Origin: Branchipolynoe longqiensis
Lineage: Eukaryota; Annelida; Polychaeta; Phyllodocida; Polynoidae
Assembly (NCBI GenBank): GCA_030323885.1
Contig: CM059186.1
Coordinates: 167,707,417 to 167,771,416, forward strand
DNA: 64,000 nucleotides
Direction of reading: 5' to 3'
Below are positions 23,395-33,547 of the stretch, piece after piece. Positions within the stretch are counted from its first letter, which is position 1, and the number at the start of each line of letters is the position of its first letter. The position numbers were made by a program, and so were the translations under genes. The notes under the pieces are model-generated. The model had not been told where the DNA came from and did not search any database. It saw nothing but the letters and a program-made list of their open reading frames with translations.

Positions 23395-24000
23395 TGGAGG
23401 GGGCGAGACAGTGTGTGGGGTAGGTGGACGGGTGGTGTAGTGTGTGGGGTAGTGGGTGGGGGTGGAGTAGTGTGTGGGGTAGTGGGAGGGGGCGAGGCAG
23501 TGTGTGGGGTAGGTGGAGGAGTGGTGTACTGTGTGGGGTAGTGGGGGGGAGTAGTGTGTGGGGTAGTGGGAGGGGGCGAGGCAGTGTGTGTGGTAGGTGG
23601 ATGGGTGGTGTAGTGTGTGGAGTAGTGTGTGGAGTAGTGGGTGGGGGGTGGCGTAGTGTGTGGGGTAGTGGGAGGGGGCGAGGCAGTGTGTGGGGTAGGT
23701 GGAGGGGTGGTGTAGTGTGTGGGATAGTGGGTGTGAGTGGTGTAGTATGTGGGGTAGTGAGAGGGGGCGAGGCAGTGTGTGGGGTACGGGGAGAGGTGTT
23801 GTAGTGGGTGTTGTAGTGGGTCTGGGGGTGTAGCGTGTGGTGGAGGGGGAAGGGGTGACGGAGTGTGTGGTGTAGGGGGAGCGGGTGAGGCACTATGTTG
23901 GGGAGGGGGAGGAGGAGGGTGATGGGGAGGGGTAGGGGTGACGGAGTGTGTGGTGTAGGGGGAGCGGGTGAGACAATATAATGGGTAGGGGGAGGAGTAG
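23395..24000. repeat. GTGTGTGGGGTAGTGGG minisatellite
   Basis: Irregular tandem copies of tgtgtggggtagtgggaggg, ggcgaggcag and related words. Period is variable (about 30 to 60 bp). Only the core to about 23,800 is regular. Confidence 0.75.
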
Positions 24001-24474
24001 GGTGAGGGGAAGAGGTTGGGGGCATACCAAGGCTTCTAGTTTAACCCTAATCAGTCAGACCTACCGGGCTGGTTGTGAGGAGGAAGCCATTGGGTCTGGT
24101 GTCACGTTGCACTCACTTCCGGTCTGCACACCGCCCTACACTGCGCAATAATGGATTCAAGTTTGTTCAGCCTGTGCTGTCCTCTGCTACTAACCTCCCT
24201 GTTATGCCACCTCGCTTCATACAAGCTGCTGTTTGTAGTTTAAGAACCAGACGGACCTGCCCCACACTGCCCGTACTCACGCACACACTATCCATGCACA
24301 TCCAGGCCACCACCCTCACGCATGCGCAAATAGCTATTTGACCACACACACTCACACAGTTGCTACTTGCAAACTACTTCCTCCACAGTGAAAGCCCTAA
24401 CTTCACCAATGTTTCGATCTAGATCACACTGCCTTTACCGCCAAGTTGATAGGTTCCCTAAAACAGATGTTGCT
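24001..24474. other. Unique-looking region, no gene supported
   Basis: No recognisable gene was found. The 88-codon frame at 24,075-24,341 has no family features. Confidence 0.3.
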
Positions 24475-24665
24475 ATGCACATGTTGATATACACATGTCG
24501 ATATACATGTACACATGTTGCTATACACATGTTTTGTATGTACATGTTGATATGCACATGTTGATATGCGCATATTGACATACATACGTTAATATACGTG
24601 TACATATGTTGCTATACACATGTTGCTATGCACATGTTGCTATACACATGCTGTTCTACACTGCT
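24475..24665. repeat. ATGTTGCTATACAC minisatellite
   Basis: About 13 irregular copies of a 14-bp word such as acatgttgctatac or acatgttgatatgc. Confidence 0.75.
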
Positions 24666-24689
24666 ACCCTGCTACATCCCCCTGACTCG

Positions 24690-24995
24690 TAGGCGTCCTC
24701 ATGTCCTCATGTTCTCATGTCATCATGTAACGATGTCCTCATGTCCTCATGTTCTCATATCCTCATGTCCTCATGTACTCGTTCCTCATGTCATCATGTC
24801 ATCATATCCTCATGTACGCATGTATTCATGTCCACATGTCCTCATTTCCCCATGTCAGCATGTCATCATGGCATCATGGCATCATGACATCATGTCGTCA
24901 TGTCATCATGTCATCGTGTCATCATGTCATCATGTCATCATGTAATCATGCCATCATGCCATCATGTCACCATGTCCCCATGTCCTCATGACACG
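24690..24995. repeat. 9-bp CATGTCATC/CATGTCCTC minisatellite
   Basis: About 33 tandem copies of catgtcatc or catgtcctc. The repeating M-S-S-C-H-H-type open frames follow from the 9-bp period. Confidence 0.85.
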
Positions 24996-25369
24996 CCTCC
25001 CTTGTCTCAGGTTTGGGTATATCGGCCAGTCAAAACACTCCAGCACAGAGAGGTCCCTACACCACACTACCCCGACTCACTCATTCCCTCATGCTTGCCA
25101 TCCCTCACTACCTCCCTCACCTGTTCTATCTCTCACTTCTTAATCCATCCACCACTCACTCACTCCATCACTCCTTCTCTCCCTCACGTCACCACATTCC
25201 ATTCCTAACCATCAATGCCAACATCCATTCCATCAATGCCAACACCGCATCCACTTCCATCCTTACCATCACTCAATCTCCCACATCTCTCCCAATTATC
25301 CCATTCCTCCATCACTCACTCATTCCCTCATTCCTTTACCGTTCCATCCTAAAGACAGACATATCTGTC
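24996..25369. other. C/T-rich region, no gene
   Basis: Degenerate ctcactcattcc words. No supported gene. Confidence 0.35.
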
Positions 25370-25740
25370 CCCGCCCGCGCCTCCACATCCGGCCACCACC
25401 CCCCCCCCGCCCCTCTCCGCCCGCCCGCCCGCCAGCCCGCCCGCCCCCGCCTCCCGTCCCTGCCTCACCCAGTCCCCCAGCCCCGCTCCCCGCTCCCCGC
25501 GCCCCGTCCCTAGGTCCTACCCCTCAGTAATTACCTGGTTGTCCATCTTACCGGCCGGGTCATTCTTCTCCGGGTTCACCCCCAGTAACATCCCCGTTCA
25601 GCTGCCGCCCGGCGCCCTGACCGTCCGCAGCCCGGTGTGCGGCGCGGGAGGGCGCGGACGCAACGGGGTATACACGAACACTGTCCGGGACAGGTGCCTG
25701 ACCCACACCGGTACCCTCTCCCCGACAGGTTAATTAATTG
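25370..25740. other. CpG-rich island-like segment
   Basis: Dense CpG (ccgcccgcccgcccgccagc, gcccggtgtgcggcgcggga) between AT-richer flanks. It overlaps a candidate first coding exon on the minus strand. This is the most exon-like island in the window, but nothing confirms transcription. Confidence 0.4.
25535..25591 (-). CDS. Candidate 19-codon first exon (speculative)
   Basis: On the minus strand an ATG at 25,591 opens a frame whose previous in-frame codons include a stop (TGA) two codons before the ATG. The 19 codons end exactly at a CAG|GTAATT donor-like junction (exon end 25,535). The conceptual product starts MLLGVNPEKND and ends KMDNQ. It lies in a CpG-rich segment, as many animal first exons do. 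No downstream exon could be identified, so this is a weak call. Confidence 0.2.
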
Positions 25741-25879
25741 TACCGTATGAGCATTGTCAGTCTACTACCATGACTGGCATATAATGTAAGGTGTGTGTAG
25801 GAGGGGGGTTACCGGGCAAGAACATGGTTCTAATAGGGAAACCGTTGGGTGGCGAGGGCGGACTGGTGAGTGGAGGGGG

Positions 25880-27355
25880 TTGAGATAGAGGGGGGGGGGG
25901 GCTAAGAGAGCAGGGGGTGGCGGAGGTCGGGGGAAGGGCTACTGGCAGTGGAAGGGAAGGGGAGGAAGGAGGAACATGGGGGGAGGCGGACAGAGAGGGA
26001 CAAGGAAGCATAGGTGATGGGGAGGGTGGAAGAAGTAGCGGATGGGAGAGGGAGAGTGCAGGGTCAGGGACGAGTAGGGTAGAGAAAGGAGGGAGGACAG
26101 AAGGGGTCGGCGGGCGTAATGAAGGTAAGAATGGAAGGAGCAGGAAGAGGAAGAGGACGGATAAGAGAGGGGACAATCGAAGGAGGGGACGGGGGGGGGG
26201 GGGACAATGCAAGGACAAGGGATGGATAATGTAAGAGTGGGGAGGGGAGGCGTAGGACAGTAGGCGTAGGAGGGAACGGGGAGGGAGGGTGGACGCAGGA
26301 GGGAAGGGGGAGGGAGGGTGGATGGAGGTGGGAAGGGGGAGGGATGGTGGACAGAGGTGGGAAGATGCAAAGGGGAAGAGGGAGATACGGAAGGAGGAAG
26401 GAGTGGATGGAGGAGTGGAAGGAGGGAGTGGGGGAACAGTCGATGAAGGAGTGGAGGGAGGAGTGGAGGGAGGAGTGGAGGGAGGAGTGGATGGAGGAGT
26501 GGGGAGGAGTGTAGGGAGGCGTGGAGGGAGGAGTGGGGGGAGGAGTGGATGGACGAGTGGAGAGGAGTGGAGGGAGCAGTGGAGGGAGCAGTGGAGGGAG
26601 CAGTGGAGGGAGCAGTGGAGGGAGCAGTGGAGGGAGGATTGGAGAGAGGAGTGGAGGAATGAGTGGAGGGACGAGTGGAGGGACGAGTGTAGGGAGGAGT
26701 GGAGGGAGGAGTGGAGAGGCGTGGAGGGCGGATTGGAGGCAGGAGTGGAGAGGAGTGGAGGGAGGAGTGGAGGAAGGAGTGGAGGGACGAGTGGAGGGAG
26801 GAGTGGAGGAAGGAGTGGACGGACGGGTGGAGGGATGAGTGGAGGGAGTAGTGGAGGGAGGAGTGTGGGCGAGTGGAGGTGGGAGTGGAGGGAGGAGTGG
26901 AGGGAAGAGTGGAGGGACGAGTGAATGTACGAGTGGAGAGGAGTGGAGGGAGCAGTGGACAGGAGTTAAGGGAGGAGTGGAGGATACGTATCCCCCTCTT
27001 CCCCTTTGCATTGAAGATGCAAAGGGGAAGAGGGGGATACGGAAGGAGTGGATGGAGGAGTGGAAGGAGGAGTGGGGGAAAAGTGGAGGAAGGAGTGGAG
27101 GGAGGAGTGGAGGGGTAAGTGGGGAGGAGTGGAGGAAGGAGTGGAGGGCTGAGTGGAGGAGGAGTGGAGCAGAGTGGATGGAGGAGTGGATGGAGGAGTG
27201 GAGAGGAGTGGAGGGAGGAGTGGAGGGAGGACTGGAGGGAGGAGTGGAGGGAGGAGTGGAAAGGAGTGGAGGGAGGAGTGGAGGTAGGAGTGGAGGCAGG
27301 AGTGGAGGGAGGTGTGGAGGGACAGTAGCGGGAGGAGGTAGGAGGGGTAGGGGGA
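25880..27355. repeat. Purine tract / 12-bp GTGGAGGGAGGA minisatellite
   Basis: Purine-rich plus strand over about 1.4 kb. From about 26,440 it is a tandem array of a 12-bp word gtggagggagga with point variants. Long Glu/Arg/Gly-rich frames on plus and Ser/Pro-rich frames on minus are products of composition and of the multiple-of-three period. A pyrimidine-strand switch and perfect hairpin lie at 26,988-27,040. Confidence 0.9.
26988..27040. repeat. Perfect 24-bp-arm hairpin in the GA array
   Basis: The left arm 26,988-27,011 is pyrimidine-rich (gtatccccctcttccc then ctttgcat). The right arm 27,017-27,040 is its exact reverse complement. A 5-base loop tgaag separates them. The right-arm sequence recurs with one change at about 26,366-26,389 (atgcaaaggggaagag, then ggagatac), so the left arm looks like an inverted copy of a local segment. 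Confidence 0.95.
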
Positions 27356-27559
27356 GGTATGAGGTATGGATCAATGGAAGGGGCAGGAGGAGCAGGGTTA
27401 TTGCAGGTAATGGTTGGCACAGCCGGTGTGTTTGGCGTGTCAGTACGCACTACTCTATTCCGTACAGGTGAGGAGGGGGGGGGGTGGGAGTGGGAGTGGG
27501 GGGAGAGGAATGTTTATGGGGGTTGGGAGGGGATATGGGGGTGGGATGGTTAGGGTTAG
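27356..27559. other. G-rich transition, no gene
   Basis: Contains a ten-G run near 27,476 and two TTAGGG-like words near 27,549. No gene. Confidence 0.4.
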
Positions 27560-27704
27560 GATGGGAGAGGATGTGTATGGTAGGGTAGGTAGTGGGGAGG
27601 TGTGTGAGGAGTGGCATGGTAGAGGGTGGCTGTGTGGGGTGTTGAAGGGTAGAGGGTAGGTGTGTGGGTGTTGGGAGGGTAGAGGGTAGGTGCGGCAGGG
27701 TGGG
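27560..27704. repeat. 30-bp G-rich minisatellite, left part
   Basis: Irregular copies of ggtagagggtaggtgtgtgg with gtgttggga. The same unit resumes at 28,942 after the LINE insertion. Confidence 0.75.
27691..27704. repeat. Target-site duplication, 3' side of LINE
   Basis: The 14-bp word tgcggcagggtggg lies directly next to the LINE's (TTGA)n tail. It matches 28,928-28,941 with one difference. Confidence 0.75.
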
Positions 27705-28927
27705 TTGATTGATTGATTGATTGGTGGTTGCTTTACGCCGTGTCGGCAGCATAGGCCATATTCACGGCGAGAAATGTTTGTTTTTTGTTCAAACCATCGC
27801 TTTTACATGTAAAAGCAGACAATCAATTATGTGCCAATAGACACTAATTAAATTAGAAAGCTCACAATCATATATCTGTGGTCAAGGGAAACAAATTCCC
27901 ATAGAAAAAGAAAAGTTTCATTAATAATTATTAGAATCCATTTAGTAAACTATTAAGGTGGTACAGTCCAGCTGCCCTCAAAAAGGCTAAAATGTTTTCC
28001 TGTTTTACCTTAGTAAAAAGGTCATGCATACTGCCTGCAGTGTAGAACCGTTGGCGCAGGGCCAAACAATCAACGCAACTTAGTAAAATGTGTTTGAGTG
28101 TCAGTGGGGACTGACACCCAATACATTCAGGGGGAGGTTCCCCCTTGAGCAGAAAAGCATGTGTAAGCCACGAGTGGCCAACACGGCAGCGACTAAGGAC
28201 CACTTGGTCCCGCCGACCTCCCGCATGAGTCTGTGGTGGCTTTCCCACAGATGGTTCAATTTCTTTAAGTTTATTGATGTTTTCATCCCACTCATGTTGC
28301 CATTTGGATTTTATGTGGGTGGCTATTAGTGGTTTCAGATCAGAGTGAGGGATCAGACACGGTTCAAGATCACAGTTCAGGGCCTTCTTCGCAGCCCGAT
28401 CAGCTCGTTCGTTTCCTTGTATGCCAGCATGGCCAGGCACCCAGCACAGGTGGATATCATACCCATCTGTTGTCAGTTGGTTCATTTTATAAATGACCGT
28501 TGCTAGAATAGGGTGATTCGTTTTCAGTCCAGCAACAGCCAGGAGGCAAGAGAAGGAATCACTGTATATAACATAGTTAGTGTGGTTGGATACCTCGATA
28601 CACTCCAAAGCGAGAAGGAGTGCTCGGGCCTCTGCAGTGAAAATCGAGCTCTGATCGGGCATACGTACACCAAATTTTTCCCGTCGGCAGACTGCCGCAG
28701 CAGCTACCCGGCTTTGGTCTTTCGAACCATCAGTGTATATGGAGAGGTGGTCTGCAAACTGGCCTTGAATCTCTGCATGCAGTCCTTTGTACTCGAGTGG
28801 ATGTGTCCCAGATTTCCTCAGTTCCGTAATTCGGAGGATAACCGATGGCTTTCTCAACGACCACGGGGGATATTCTGGGACTTTGGCATCCTCCAAAAAA
28901 TCCAAATCCATGCAAAAGGCCTCCAAA
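27705..28927 (-). mobile_element. 5'-truncated LINE with RNase H domain
   Basis: A 1.22-kb insert, read on the minus strand. It encodes the C-terminal part of a LINE ORF2 (27,931-28,926), followed by a ~190-bp AT-rich 3' UTR. It ends with cgccgtgaatatggcctatg, a gacacggcgtaaagcaacc block and an (AATC)4 tail. It is bounded by a 14-bp target-site duplication with one mismatch and interrupts the 30-bp G-rich minisatellite. The RNase H domain plus short tandem-repeat tail suggest an I/Nimbus-type or related clade, but the endonuclease and reverse transcriptase that would decide this are missing. Confidence 0.9.
27931..28926 (-). CDS. LINE ORF2 C-terminus: RNase H and zinc-binding motif
   Basis: This 331-codon frame is the truncated C-terminal part of a non-LTR retrotransposon polyprotein. 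RNase H1-type residues are in order: YTDGS (about residue 83), the glutamate of [13 protein letters not shown] (about 116), YSDS (about 139) and [15 protein letters not shown] (about 181-195). RNase H cuts the RNA strand of the RNA-DNA hybrid during target-primed reverse transcription. Downstream is a zinc-finger-like C-x2-C...H-x4-C motif ([18 protein letters not shown], about 274-291) typical of LINE ORF2 ends. The frame runs without a stop to the insertion boundary, so the first methionine is not the original start. The upstream reverse transcriptase is gone, so the copy cannot move. The lack of internal stops suggests a fairly recent insertion. Confidence 0.9.
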   Translation of the reverse strand: MEAFCMDLDFLEDAKVPEYPPWSLRKPSVILRITELRKSGTHPLEYKGLHAEIQGQFADHLSIYTDGSKDQSRVAAAAVCRREKFGVRMPDQSSIFTAEARALLLALECIEVSNHTNYVIYSDSFSCLLAVAGLKTNHPILATVIYKMNQLTTDGYDIHLCWVPGHAGIQGNERADRAAKKALNCDLEPCLIPHSDLKPLIATHIKSKWQHEWDENINKLKEIEPSVGKPPQTHAGGRRDQVVLSRCRVGHSWLTHAFLLKGEPPPECIGCQSPLTLKHILLSCVDCLALRQRFYTAGSMHDLFTKVKQENILAFLRAAGLYHLNSLLNGF

Positions 28928-28941
28928 TGCGGCGGGGTGGG
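28928..28941. repeat. Target-site duplication, 5' side of LINE
   Basis: The word tgcggcggggtggg flanks the truncated 5' end of the LINE and matches 27,691-27,704 with one mismatch. Confidence 0.75.
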
Positions 28942-29885
28942 AGGGCGTAGAGGGTAGATCTGTGGGGAGTGGGAGGGTAGAGGGTAGCTGTGTGGGTGTT
29001 GGGAGGGTAGAGGGTAGCTGTGTGGGGAGTGGGATGGTAGAGGGTAGATGTGTGGGTGTTGGGAGGGTAGAGGGTAGATGTGTGGGGAGTGGGAGGGTAG
29101 AGGGTAGATGTGTGGGTGTTGGGAGGGTAGAGGGTAGCTGTGTGGGGAGTGGGAGGGTAGAGGGTAGGTGCGTGGGTGTTGGGAGGGTAGAGGGTAGCTG
29201 TGTGGGTGTTGGGAGGGTAGAGGGTAGGTGGTGGGGTGGGATGGTAGAGGGTAGGTGTGGGTGTGGGAGGGTAGAGGGTAGGTGCGTGGGTGTTGGGAGG
29301 GTAGAGGGTGGGCTGTGTGGGTGTTGGGAGGGTAGAGGGTAGGTGCGTGGGTGTTGGGAGGGTAGAGGGTAGCTGTGTGGGGGTGTGGGAGGGTAGAGGG
29401 TAGGTGCGTGGGTGTGGTTTGGAGGGTAGAGGGTAGCTGTGTGGGTGTTGGGAGGGTAGAGGGTAGCTGTGTGGGGAGTGGGAGGGTAGAGGGTAGGTGC
29501 GTGGGTGTTGGGAGGGTAGAGGGTAGATGTGTGGGTGTTGGGAGGGTAGAGGGTAGCTGTGTGGGGAGTGGGATGGTAGAGGGTAGGTGCGTGGGTGTTG
29601 GGAGGGTAGAGGGTGGCTGTGTGGGTGTTGGGAGGGTAGAGGGTAGGTGTGTGGGTGTTGGGAGGGTAGAGGGTAGATGTGTGGGTGTTGGGAGGGTAGA
29701 GGGTAGCTGTGTGGGGAGTGGGATGGTAGAGGGTAGGTGCGTGGGTGTTGGGAGGGTAGAGGGTGGCTGTGTGGGTGTTGGGAGGGTAGAGGGTAGGTGC
29801 GTGGGTGTTGGGAGGGTAGAGGGTGGCTGTGTGGGTGTTGGGAGGGTAGAGGGTAGGTGCGTAAGGGTGGGAGGGCGTAGAAGGT
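28942..29885. repeat. 30-bp G-quadruplex-prone minisatellite, about 31 units
   Basis: Tandem 30-bp units, gtagagggtaggtgcgtggg then tgttgggagg, alternating with shorter variants ending gtgtggggagtgggaggg. The commonest unit contains four G3 runs with loops TGTT, A and TAGA, so it satisfies the G3N1-7 quadruplex rule by itself. The 10-residue period explains the long Val-Glu-Gly-Arg and Tyr-Pro-Leu-Pro-Ser frames. These are not genes. Confidence 0.9.
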
Positions 29886-30429
29886 AGTCGGGGAATTAAT
29901 CAGATAACATGTGACGCCCAATCTCTATAAGACATTGGCATGGCAGCGTCCCTGGCCAGGTGGCCGTATACATCCGGTTGTAGCGGCGTGGGGCCCGGCG
30001 GGAAGGGCCTCGGGTGCTCGCGGTTACTACCTGCTTTATGGCGTCGTAAATCCGCATCCCTGTCGGTCTGCGCTCGGCCGGAGGTGCATTACCCGCCGTT
30101 ACTAAAAGCACCCTGCACCCTAGCGACGGGCGCGGGAAGGTGGGTGTGTGCGAGGTTGGAATTTCCACCAAAATAGTCGGTAATTGTTTAGTAAAGCGGT
30201 AAAGAGGCGCTCCTTGGTTCGTGGGAATCCCGCCAGGAGCGCGCACCGGGAAGCGCACGTAAAGCAGTCAATGGCCGCACGGCGTGTTTTGTTGTTATAA
30301 ATGGCGCCGGCGTTTAAGAGATTACTATGGATTTTCCTTAAGAGAGGAGGAGAGGCAGAGGAGCCGAGCAGCGGAGATCAGTCATATGTGAGTCCATAGC
30401 TTCTAATTAAGCTTCTTTTAAACGGGAGG
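29886..30429. other. CpG-rich region without a supported gene
   Basis: CpG-rich, moderately GC-rich sequence (ggcgtggggcccggcgggaa, aaatggcgccggcg). It could be a regulatory or promoter-like segment. The short frames show no domain. Confidence 0.35.
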
Positions 30430-31085
30430 GTATAGGGTTTATTGAGGTGGAAGAGTTCATTCTTGGAGGGGGTGGGGTGGGGTGGGGTGATGTGTGGATG
30501 TCTGGGAGTGTGGGAGGGGTGGGGGATGGAGGACGGGAGGTGAAGAGAAGAGACAGGGATGGGGTGATCGAAGGTGGAGAGAAGGGATGGGACAAAGGGG
30601 ATGGAAAGAGGGGAGGGGAAGGAAGGAGGGAAGGTGGAGAGAAGGGATGTGCGAGGGGGATGGAGAGAGGGGAGGGGAAGGGAGGGGCGAGGGGGATGGA
30701 GAGAGAGGGGGAGGAGGGAAGGTGGAGAGAAGGGAGGGGGCGAGGGGGATGGAGAGATGGGAGGGGAAGAGAGGAGGGAAGGTGGAGAGAAGGGAGGGGG
30801 AAATGGGGATGGAGAGAGGGGAGGGGAAGGAAGGAGGGAAGGTGGAGAGAAGGGAGGGGGCGAGGGATATCGAAAGAGGGGGGGGGAGGAGGGAAGGTGG
30901 AGAGAAGGGAGGGGGGTCGAGAGGGGGGCGGGAAGGGAGGCGGAAGGTGGAGAGAAGGGAGGGGAAGAGAGGAGGGAATGTGGAGAGAAGGGAGGGGGCG
31001 AGGGGGGTGGACAGAACGGAGGGGAGGGGAAGGGAGGAGGGAAGGTGGAGAGGGGTCGAGGGGGCGTCGAGACGGCGGGACGGGA
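30430..31085. repeat. Purine tract (GGTGGAGAGAAGGGAGGGG)
   Basis: About 650 bp of nearly pure purine with an irregular unit gaaggtggagagaagggagg of variable length. The Glu/Gly/Arg frames on plus and Ser/Pro frames on minus are compositional. Confidence 0.85.
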
Positions 31086-31950
31086 AGGCGGGCGGGTCAA
31101 GTCGCTTTTCTAGGAGCTTGCCACCAGACCGAGGCAGAATCAAAACGGCGGAGGGGCAATTAGGGGCCTAATGTAGTGATGGGCGCACTGCATTGTGGGC
31201 CGCGCCCAGGACGAGACACTTTTAAGGTTAAATCCCAAATTCATTTCTCCTTCCATTTTATCCCCAGGAGGGAAGATTGACCGAGGTCCCTTCCACCCAG
31301 GAGCTGTGCGTCCTCCAGTTAGTCCATCACATCCGGTCGGGCTTCCTCTGCCATCCCCACTCCCACCCCCACCACTCCCACACGCTCATCACCCCTCCTC
31401 CCTCATCTCCCGCCGGCGCCTCCCAGCCACACCTTCTTACCCGGCCCGACCGCAGCCCCAACAAGGGGCGGGGCGCCCAAATAAGGCGCCACAATGTAAC
31501 AGCCTCCAATTCAATCAGGCCATGGGGTGAGATGCTCGCGACACGGCGAGAACTCGCGAGAACTCGAGGGGCCGGGCGAGAACTGGTGGGGTGTGCTCGA
31601 GGTGGCTGCGACCAGCGCCCGACCTCTACGGCGGCGTAATGGCCACTTCCCTCCAGGAGTGTCTCCATTTGTAAAAGTAATCCCCGCCCCACCCCGACCC
31701 GCTTCGCCCCGCCCCGCCCCGGCCCCCCATTGCCCTGTCCCCTTCCTCCTCGTCCCGCCCAAACCCGCCACCCCCCCCTGGCCAGGCCCGCCCTGCTCCA
31801 CAGCCCGTCAGGGGCCACCAATCCCCGTGTAGACAGGAGGGGGTTAGGCCTCCTTGTGGATATAGGCCGAGGCTTCCAGCGCAAGCGCAATCCGCCAACT
31901 GCACTATCGGTATCGATTTAGCGATCAACAGGTCAATTACAGGGCGATAG
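31086..31950. other. GC-rich region, no supported gene
   Basis: Starts with CpG-rich sequence (about 31,060-31,210), then C-rich DNA. Pro-rich frames on both strands are unconvincing. A run of tandem ctcgcgacacggcgagaact-like words lies near 31,533-31,570. Confidence 0.35.
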
Positions 31951-31957
31951 GGCTGCT

Positions 31958-32055
31958 CGGGTCCCGGCCCCAGCCCCGGCCCCGGCCTCGGCCCCGGCCC
32001 CGGCCCCGGCCCCGGCCTCGGCCCCGGCCCCGGCTCCCGCCCCGGCCCCAAGGCG
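31958..32055. repeat. CCCCGG hexanucleotide repeat
   Basis: About 16 tandem copies of ccccgg with occasional cctcgg. It is strongly CpG-rich and self-complementary. It explains the G-A-G-A/P-G-P-G frames. Confidence 0.9.
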
Positions 32056-32279
32056 CGTGGATCTCACGACATAGGGCTGCCTTCTGTTCGGCCGAGTGGA
32101 ACTACTGCCGTGTTGCCGTGTTACAATACATTTCCACAGCGAATACAAAGGAACCAGCGTAACAAGAAGCGAATGAGCTGATTCCATAAAAGTGTAGATA
32201 ATTTAGCGAGCGGTGTTGGTGAGGAATGCGATTTCACATGCTCTTAACCTCTAACACGTGACATAAACCCTACAAGTAT

Positions 32280-32795
32280 ATAACGTGGTGTGGGTGGTGT
32301 GGGTGGTGGTGGGGTTTGGTGTGGGTGGTGTGGGGTGGTGGTGGTGGGATGGTGGTGGGTGGTGTTAGTGTGGAGGAGGGATTGTGGAGGTGGTGGAGTG
32401 GGTAGTTGGGTGGTGGTGGTGTGGTGGTGATGGTGGTGTTGATGGTGGTGCTGGTGGGGGTGGTGTGTGGTAAAGGGGTTGTGGATGCGGTGGAGGGGGT
32501 AGTTGTGTGGTGGTGGTGTGGTGGGGATAGTGGTGTTGATGGTGGTGGGGCTGGTGCTGGTGGGGGTGGTGGTCGGGGTGGTTGTGTGTTGGTGCGGTTG
32601 TGGGGTGGTGCTGGTGGTGGGGGGTAGTCTGGTGGCGGGGGTGGGGGTCGGGGTGGTTGTGTGTGGGGGGGGGCGGTTGTGGGGTGGTGCTGGTGGTGGG
32701 GGTGGTAGTGTGGTGGAGGGGTTGTGGAGGTGTGATGGTGTTGAAGGTGGTGTTGATGGTGGTGTTGATGGTGGTGGTATTGATGATAGTGGTCA
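32280..32795. repeat. GGT/GTG-rich minisatellite (5' block)
   Basis: G/T-only plus strand with irregular ggtggtgtgg and ggtgctggtggtgggg words. The open frames are His/Pro/Thr- or Val/Gly-rich and compositional. Confidence 0.8.
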
Positions 32796-33150
32796 TGGTT
32801 GGTTGTGAGAGTTTTACGTCCTGGCAACATATAGGGTCATATCAGGATATGTACCGACTTGTGGCATAGTTTCTGGTATAGTGTACCTTAACATGCGGCA
32901 TGGTCTCCCACTGGGAGACCAGGCCGCCTGTACCATGACCTGATATCCCACTTAGTCACATTATCCTGACGCTGATCCAACCAGTTCTTACCCTATCCTA
33001 ATAATGCCGAGCGTCTGATTAGGAAGTGACAAGTATAAATATTTAAGTCATCGATTTGACCCGCCTAGGATTCGAACCCGTGGGTTCGAATCCCACACTC
33101 TACCAACACGGGAGTCGCACGCTCAACTTATTCGGCCATCCCGTCTGGTA
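32796..33150 (-). mobile_element. Full-length SINE, tRNA class-II-like head
   Basis: Read on the minus strand, it begins ccagacgggatggccgaata then agttgagcg, resembling the A-box region of Leu/Ser tRNAs. The B-box region is an inverted pair (33,071-33,096), ggattcgaaccc then its reverse complement after 2 bases. The shared body (ggataatgtgactaagtggg) and the tail tatgttgccaggacgtaaaa follow. An internal perfect hairpin lies at 32,901-32,921. The SINE sits between two GGT-rich blocks and has probably inserted into one array. Confidence 0.85.
32901..32921. repeat. 10-bp-arm near-palindrome in SINE body
   Basis: tggtctccca and tgggagacca are separated by a single base. Partial pairing continues outside. 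Other SINE copies have only a weak version here. Confidence 0.8.
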
Positions 33151-33154
33151 GCGC

Positions 33155-33547
33155 GGTTGTGGTGGTGGTGTTCTGTGGTGGTGTTCTGTGGTGGGTGGTG
33201 GTGGTGGGTGGTGGAACGTGTGGTGTTTGTGTGTGGTGGTGTGATGTTGTGGTCGTGTTGTTTTGGTGTTGGTGTGGTGGTGGTGATGGTGGTGGTGGTG
33301 GTGGTGGGTGGCGGTGGTGGTTGTGTGTGGTGGTGTGATGTTGTGGTCGTGCTGTGTTGGTGTTGGTGTGGTGGTGGTGATGGTGGTGGTGGTGGGTGGT
33401 GGAACTTGAGGCGTGTGTGTGTGGTGGTGTGATGTTGAGGTCGTGTTTTGTTGGTGTTGGTGGTGGTGGTGGGTGGTGGTGGTGGTTGTGGTGTGTTGTT
33501 GTGGTGGTGGCGGTGGTACTGTTGTGATGGTGGTTCTGATAGTGGTT
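33155..33547. repeat. GGT/GTG-rich minisatellite (3' block)
   Basis: G/T-rich array with a longer repeated segment: gtgtgtgtggtggtgtgatg, ttgtggtcgtg and ttggtgttggtgtggtgg recur three times (about 33,223, 33,326 and 33,417), spaced about 91-103 bp. Confidence 0.8.

Noticed and set aside
25939..27450. Very long Ser/Pro-rich minus frames (503 and 436 codons)
   Set aside because: Product of a purine tract with a 12-bp unit. Low complexity and open in overlapping frames.
27547..27562. Telomere-like ggttagggttagg
   Set aside because: Only about two units within a G-rich tract. Not evidence of a telomere or interstitial telomeric array.
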